NCBI RefSeq assembly: GCF_035207705.1 | Contig: NZ_CP128187.1 | Location: 1,240,001-1,304,000 of the forward strand | Direction: 5' to 3' | Length of the DNA stretch: 64,000 bases | From: Maribacter sp. BPC-D8 | GTDB lineage: Bacteria > Bacteroidota > Bacteroidia > Flavobacteriales > Flavobacteriaceae | Shown: positions 60,476 to 64,000 of the stretch, piece after piece | Numbering within the stretch: the stretch's first letter is position 1 | How the letters are laid out: each line of letters starts with the position of its first letter | Notes under the pieces: model-generated | The model's database searches: none | What the model was told of the DNA's origin: nothing | What the model saw: the letters and a program-made list of their open reading frames with translations, nothing else | Position numbers and translations under genes: made by a program

Positions 60476-61525
60476 ATGAAACAAAAAGAAGAATTAGATA
60501 TTTGTATTAATTTGATAAATTGGATTCAAGATTATTCTATATCTAATGATGAAATTCTTTCACAAATTAAAGCAAATAACTATTTAAATAAATCTATTGA
60601 ATTAGATAAGAAAAGAATTGATAAGCAACCTTTACTTACACTACCATCATTATCATTATTTAAAATTATTGAAAATATTATAAACACATTAAATAATGTA
60701 GATGAAAGCTTGGCTATTCACAACCAAAGATATGGTTGCTCATATTTAAACATAAAAGATAGACTTTTTCAAAGTTTTGAAAATTTAGAATTAAGCACAA
60801 CACAACTTATAGAATATCTTGAAAAAGCAGAGTACATTATTTTACAATATCATTTAACCGAATATGTTATTAAGAAACAATTGCTTCAAAATGAAGTAAA
60901 AAAATCGCTTGAATTAATTTCTAAAATATCCGATAAAAGTTATCATTACAGTAGTTATAGATTAATTGCTAATTTTTATGGATTGAAAGGTGACAAAAAT
61001 AATTTTCTTAAAATTTTAAAAAAATGTGATGCGAGAAAAGATGTTTATGAAATTGAATGTATTAAAGAAAATTTTATAGAAAACTATTCCTGTATAAATT
61101 CATTAGAAGAATCATTTGAGCTAATTGAAAGAAGAGAATTCGGTAATAAATATTATATAGCTGCTTTGCTACCAATTGTAAAAATTAAAACTTTTGATGA
61201 AGTAAAAGAATTACTGAATGATTCTAGGTTTGAAGTACCTAAGTTATACATCAAAGAAATAATTCTAACAAAGGCTTTCGAGCTTAATAAAAAAAACCAG
61301 AATACCGAGAATTTTAATTATTTAAAAGGTGTATTGAATGAAATTCCTTCAAGAGTAAAATATGGAAATTCAGATTTTAGTTTAAGGGACAATTTATGGA
61401 TTTCTATAGCCGAAAGTCTATTAGCTAAAAACAATGAACTATTCAAACAAGAAATCAATTATAGTATAAAGCGAATAAATTCTAAAATACCGAAAAGGAG
61501 TTTATCCAATAAAGTAAAAACATAA
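60476..61525 (+). CDS. Helical protein of unknown function, AT-rich
   Basis: A 349-residue soluble protein with no signal or membrane segment. It looks all-helical with repeated Leu/Ile spacing (about residues 130-330), as in TPR- or HEAT-like solenoids, and contains LINWIQDYSIS and NKYYIAALLP. I recognise no family. The DNA seems more AT-rich than neighbouring genes, and it lies between the thiD-tail duplicate and the palindromic repeat array, so recent acquisition is possible. Confidence 0.6.
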   Translation: MKQKEELDICINLINWIQDYSISNDEILSQIKANNYLNKSIELDKKRIDKQPLLTLPSLSLFKIIENIINTLNNVDESLAIHNQRYGCSYLNIKDRLFQSFENLELSTTQLIEYLEKAEYIILQYHLTEYVIKKQLLQNEVKKSLELISKISDKSYHYSSYRLIANFYGLKGDKNNFLKILKKCDARKDVYEIECIKENFIENYSCINSLEESFELIERREFGNKYYIAALLPIVKIKTFDEVKELLNDSRFEVPKLYIKEIILTKAFELNKKNQNTENFNYLKGVLNEIPSRVKYGNSDFSLRDNLWISIAESLLAKNNELFKQEINYSIKRINSKIPKRSLSNKVKT

Positions 61526-61594
61526 AGCTGAACGCACAAAAATTTGTGTGATTTATACCGATTTTGGTACTTAACCCAAAGTTGTTAGCGAACT

Positions 61595-62820
61595 TTTTCG
61601 TGTTACAGTCCCTTCGACTGCACTCAAGATGACATTACGTTTATAAGAATGTCACTTCGAGTGGCTTTTTGATTGAAGCATCGCGAAAACCAAAAAGATG
61701 TATCGAGAACCTAGGTACGCGAAAAGGTTCTCGATATAAATTTCTCGTCCCTCGAAATTCACTCGAACTGACAAAATGTTGAATAAAAAAGTCAAGGTCA
61801 CTGAGCGTAGCCGAAGTGAGCGTGTTCCTAACAAACAGATAGCTTCACTCCGCTCGCTATGACGAATACAAAACGTCTTTGCGAGGAGCTTTTTTGCGAC
61901 GTGGCAATCTGTTGAATTTAAGTAACCATTTTTCTTCTAAGTACTACTGTCAGTCTGAGCGCAGTCGAAGACCGTTGTGAGTTAGAGTATCTTTTCGTGT
62001 TCCAGTCCTTTCGACTACGTTCAGTATGACATTACGTTTATAAGAATGTCACTTCGAGTGGCTTTTTAGTTGAAGCATTGCGGAAACCAAAAAGATGTAT
62101 CGAGAACCTAGGTACACGGAAGGGTTCTCGATACCCTCCTACTCGGTGGGCAAGCTGATTTCTCATATCTCGAAATTCACTCGAACTGACAAAATGTTGA
62201 ATAAAAAAGTCAAGGTCACTGAGCGTAGCCGAAGTGAGCGTGTTCCTAACAAACAGATAGCTTCACTCCGCTCGCTATGACAAATAAAAAACGTCTTTGC
62301 GAGGAGCTTTTTCGCGACGTGGCAATCTGTTGAATTTACGTAACCATTTTTCTATCTAAGTACCATAGTCAGTCTGAGCGCAGTCGAAGACCCATATGAG
62401 TTAGAGAGCCTTTTCGTGTTCCTATCCCTTCGACTGCACTCAGGATGACATTGCGTTTATAAGAATGTCACTTCGAGTGGCTTTTTGGTTGAAACATCGC
62501 GGAAACCAAAAAGATGTATCGAGAACCTTGGTACACGAAAGGTTCTCGATACAAATTTCTCGTTCCTTGAAATTCACTCGAATTGACAGCACATTTTGTT
62601 TTGGACTGGCGTGTTCGTATGCTTCAAACTAAGCCTAGCACGGCTCGCTAAATTCAGGATGACATTGCGTTTATAATAATGTCACTTCGAGTGGCTTTTT
62701 AGTTGAAGCATCGCGGAAACCAAAAAGATGTATTGAGAACTTTGGTAAACGAAAGAGTTCTCGATACCCTCCTACTAAGTAGGCAAGCTGATTTCTCATA
62801 TCTCGAAATTCACTTATACA
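61595..62820. repeat. Array of palindromic intergenic repeats (3 full units plus 1 partial)
   Basis: Units begin TTTTCGTGTT at 61595, 61992 and 62411, with a truncated fourth from about 62641. Each holds TGACATT...AATGTCA, then a palindromic element whose ends are TGTCACTTCGAGTG and CACTCGAACTGACA (61650-61773, 62047-62193, 62466-62588 and a degenerate one at 62680-62820) and an inner GAGAACC/GGTTCTC hairpin. There is no transposase and no gene. It fills most of the 1.5 kb gap between the helical protein gene and the XAC2610-like gene. Confidence 0.9.
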
Positions 62821-63006
62821 AACCATACGATATGTAGCATGATCGCAAGTTGCAAACAATAAGTCAGCCTTTCTCCTATTTCGATGGTGAAACTAATCTT
62901 TAAAAAACTTGTCTTCATTTACCTAAACAACGAACTTCGTTAACAACTATAGAAAGAGATTAAAGCGTAGTTCTTCAATCTCAATTTTACACGTAAGAAA
63001 CATAAA

Positions 63007-64000
63007 ATGAATAAAATTTTAAACATCATATTTCTTTTCACCTCATTATCTATATTTAGCCAGACAACATATGAAATTAACGGATTTTCCGAAAAATATT
63101 ATGGAAAGCTAACGATAGACGATGGCTCTGAAAATGAGGTATTCAAGAAAGGGACTATTTCTATTTTAAAATCAAAAGACAATAAAGAAATTATAAATAT
63201 AAAATCTGATCAACTAACATTTGATATTGATGAAAACGGAGCTATAAAAACAAATATTTCAGAACTACCCTATGGCGAACAGAGTATACTTATGTATCAA
63301 GATTTTAATTTTGATGGAAAAAAAGATTTGGCAATAATGGACGGGCAGTTCAGCTGTTACCATGGTCCGTCTTTTCAAGTGTATTTAGAGAATAATGATA
63401 GTTTGGTTCATAGTCCTGAGTTTACCGAATTAGCGCAAGAATACTGCGGAATGTTTGAGGTAGATTATGAAAATAAATTAATTAAAACCATGACTAAAAG
63501 TGGTTGTTGTTGGCATCAATATTCAGAATTCGAAGTTCAGGACAACAAACCCATTCCTGTTAAAATTATAGAGAGTAGTCTTGGTGAAGACGGAGTCACA
63601 GCAGATTATATAGAGAAAAATAGAGTTGATAATCAATTCGTTGAAACAAAATATAGTTACCTAGCTGGTGGAGCCGATATTATTGAATTCTATTCCATGA
63701 CATTTAAGAATGGAAAAAAAATGAAGATATACCGTGTATTCTCTTTTGAAGACTATTTAATATATGTTTTTACAGATAAAGACGAAAAAATTGAATTACT
63801 ATACTCAGGCGATTTTATATATGACAAAAACAAGAACACACTAACATTTGAAAATGGCGATGTTACCTATCAAGTATACTCAGAAGGTATAATTGTAAAT
63901 ACACCTAAAAAGCAAATAGATTTAAAAGCTGTAAGTATAGGTGAGAATGTAACCTTGTTAAGTTTGTTAGACTTGTCAGTAAAAAACCTTTCGATAAAAT
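63007..64000 (+). CDS. XAC2610-like secreted protein (partial, runs off the right edge)
   Basis: An ATG at 63007 opens a frame that stays open to the window end (331 codons visible), so the 3' part is missing. It has a signal peptide ending IFSQ (about 19). The pattern DFNFDGKKDLAIM, then SCYHGPSFQVYL and KSGCCWHQYSEF, matches the XAC2610-related family. The function is unknown. The start lies 60 bp after a run of AT-rich leader with no clear promoter box. Confidence 0.75.
   Translation, partial: MNKILNIIFLFTSLSIFSQTTYEINGFSEKYYGKLTIDDGSENEVFKKGTISILKSKDNKEIINIKSDQLTFDIDENGAIKTNISELPYGEQSILMYQDFNFDGKKDLAIMDGQFSCYHGPSFQVYLENNDSLVHSPEFTELAQEYCGMFEVDYENKLIKTMTKSGCCWHQYSEFEVQDNKPIPVKIIESSLGEDGVTADYIEKNRVDNQFVETKYSYLAGGADIIEFYSMTFKNGKKMKIYRVFSFEDYLIYVFTDKDEKIELLYSGDFIYDKNKNTLTFENGDVTYQVYSEGIIVNTPKKQIDLKAVSIGENVTLLSLLDLSVKNLSIK

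Noticed and set aside
61652..62859. Short ORFs inside the repeat array
   Set aside because: They recur because the repeats recur, lack RBS or conserved motifs, and are best seen as chance frames in palindromic DNA.

Overview
The window looks like chromosome from a marine or environmental member of the Flavobacteriaceae (Bacteroidota). The DNA is AT-rich. Many genes encode short lipoprotein signals or signal peptides ending in AQ/SQ, and there is a TonB receptor with a carboxypeptidase-like N-terminal domain, a PL7 alginate lyase, DUF2911 and DUF2452 proteins, and promoter boxes of the TAnnTTTG type. I see no rRNA, tRNA, CRISPR array, transposase or phage genes. Protein names come from motif and family recognition by eye; no searches were run.

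Layout. 1-7309 (minus) is a membrane-stress operon: a YbjN/CesT-like small protein, PspA/IM30, an NfeD/YqiJ-like OB-fold membrane protein, a YqiK-type flotillin and a giant DUF3686 'DNA repair ATPase' that runs off the left edge. A divergent XRE-type regulator (7551-8306) faces it. 8364-16517 holds a cold-shock protein, a secreted esterase, a secreted nucleoside-hydrolase-like protein, a D-amino-acid transaminase with a Tat-exported sugar isomerase/epimerase-like protein, a PQQ-type sugar dehydrogenase lipoprotein, an SDR protein and an old yellow enzyme. 16731-21279 has a TonB receptor, an AraC regulator, a small His/Cys-rich ORF, an AhpD-like protein and a cupredoxin-like secreted protein. 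21376-25036 has a helicase, a pseudouridine synthase, an EamA transporter and a long cold-shock-domain protein.

25547-26360 is the most unusual region: four exact-period (175 bp) tandem copies of a 37-codon ORF, then a fifth 37-codon ORF with the same leader but a different sequence, closed by a terminator. 26482-32529 has a GntR regulator, an ECF sigma factor with a membrane partner, an amidohydrolase/MocA/XdhC operon and a VWA lipoprotein. 32735-39608 has an OmpA lipoprotein, a cell-envelope operon (cytochrome c/FG-GAP fusion, 3D-domain protein, amidase, M14 peptidase), a DUF2452 protein and a serine hydrolase.

39734-42316 has a surface lipoprotein gene flanked by an 83-bp direct repeat, then 15 copies of the heptamer TTTAGCC. 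42357-54109 runs through menB, a PAP2 phosphatase, a frameshifted D-2-hydroxyacid dehydrogenase, DUF2911, AraC, a duplicated ABM/SnoaL lipoprotein, and a run of redox and small-molecule genes (O-methyltransferase, zinc-ribbon peptide, MsrQ-like, QorB-like, SIP-like, nitrilase, Crp, DFR-like). 54168-59396 has a PL7 lyase, a beta-propeller-like lipoprotein and an overlapping thiamine-salvage operon thiM-thiE-tenA-thiD. 59577-64000 is more plastic: a CarboxypepD_reg protein flanked by a degenerate copy of the thiD tail, an AT-rich orphan gene, a 1.2-kb array of palindromic repeats and a truncated XAC2610-like gene at the right edge.
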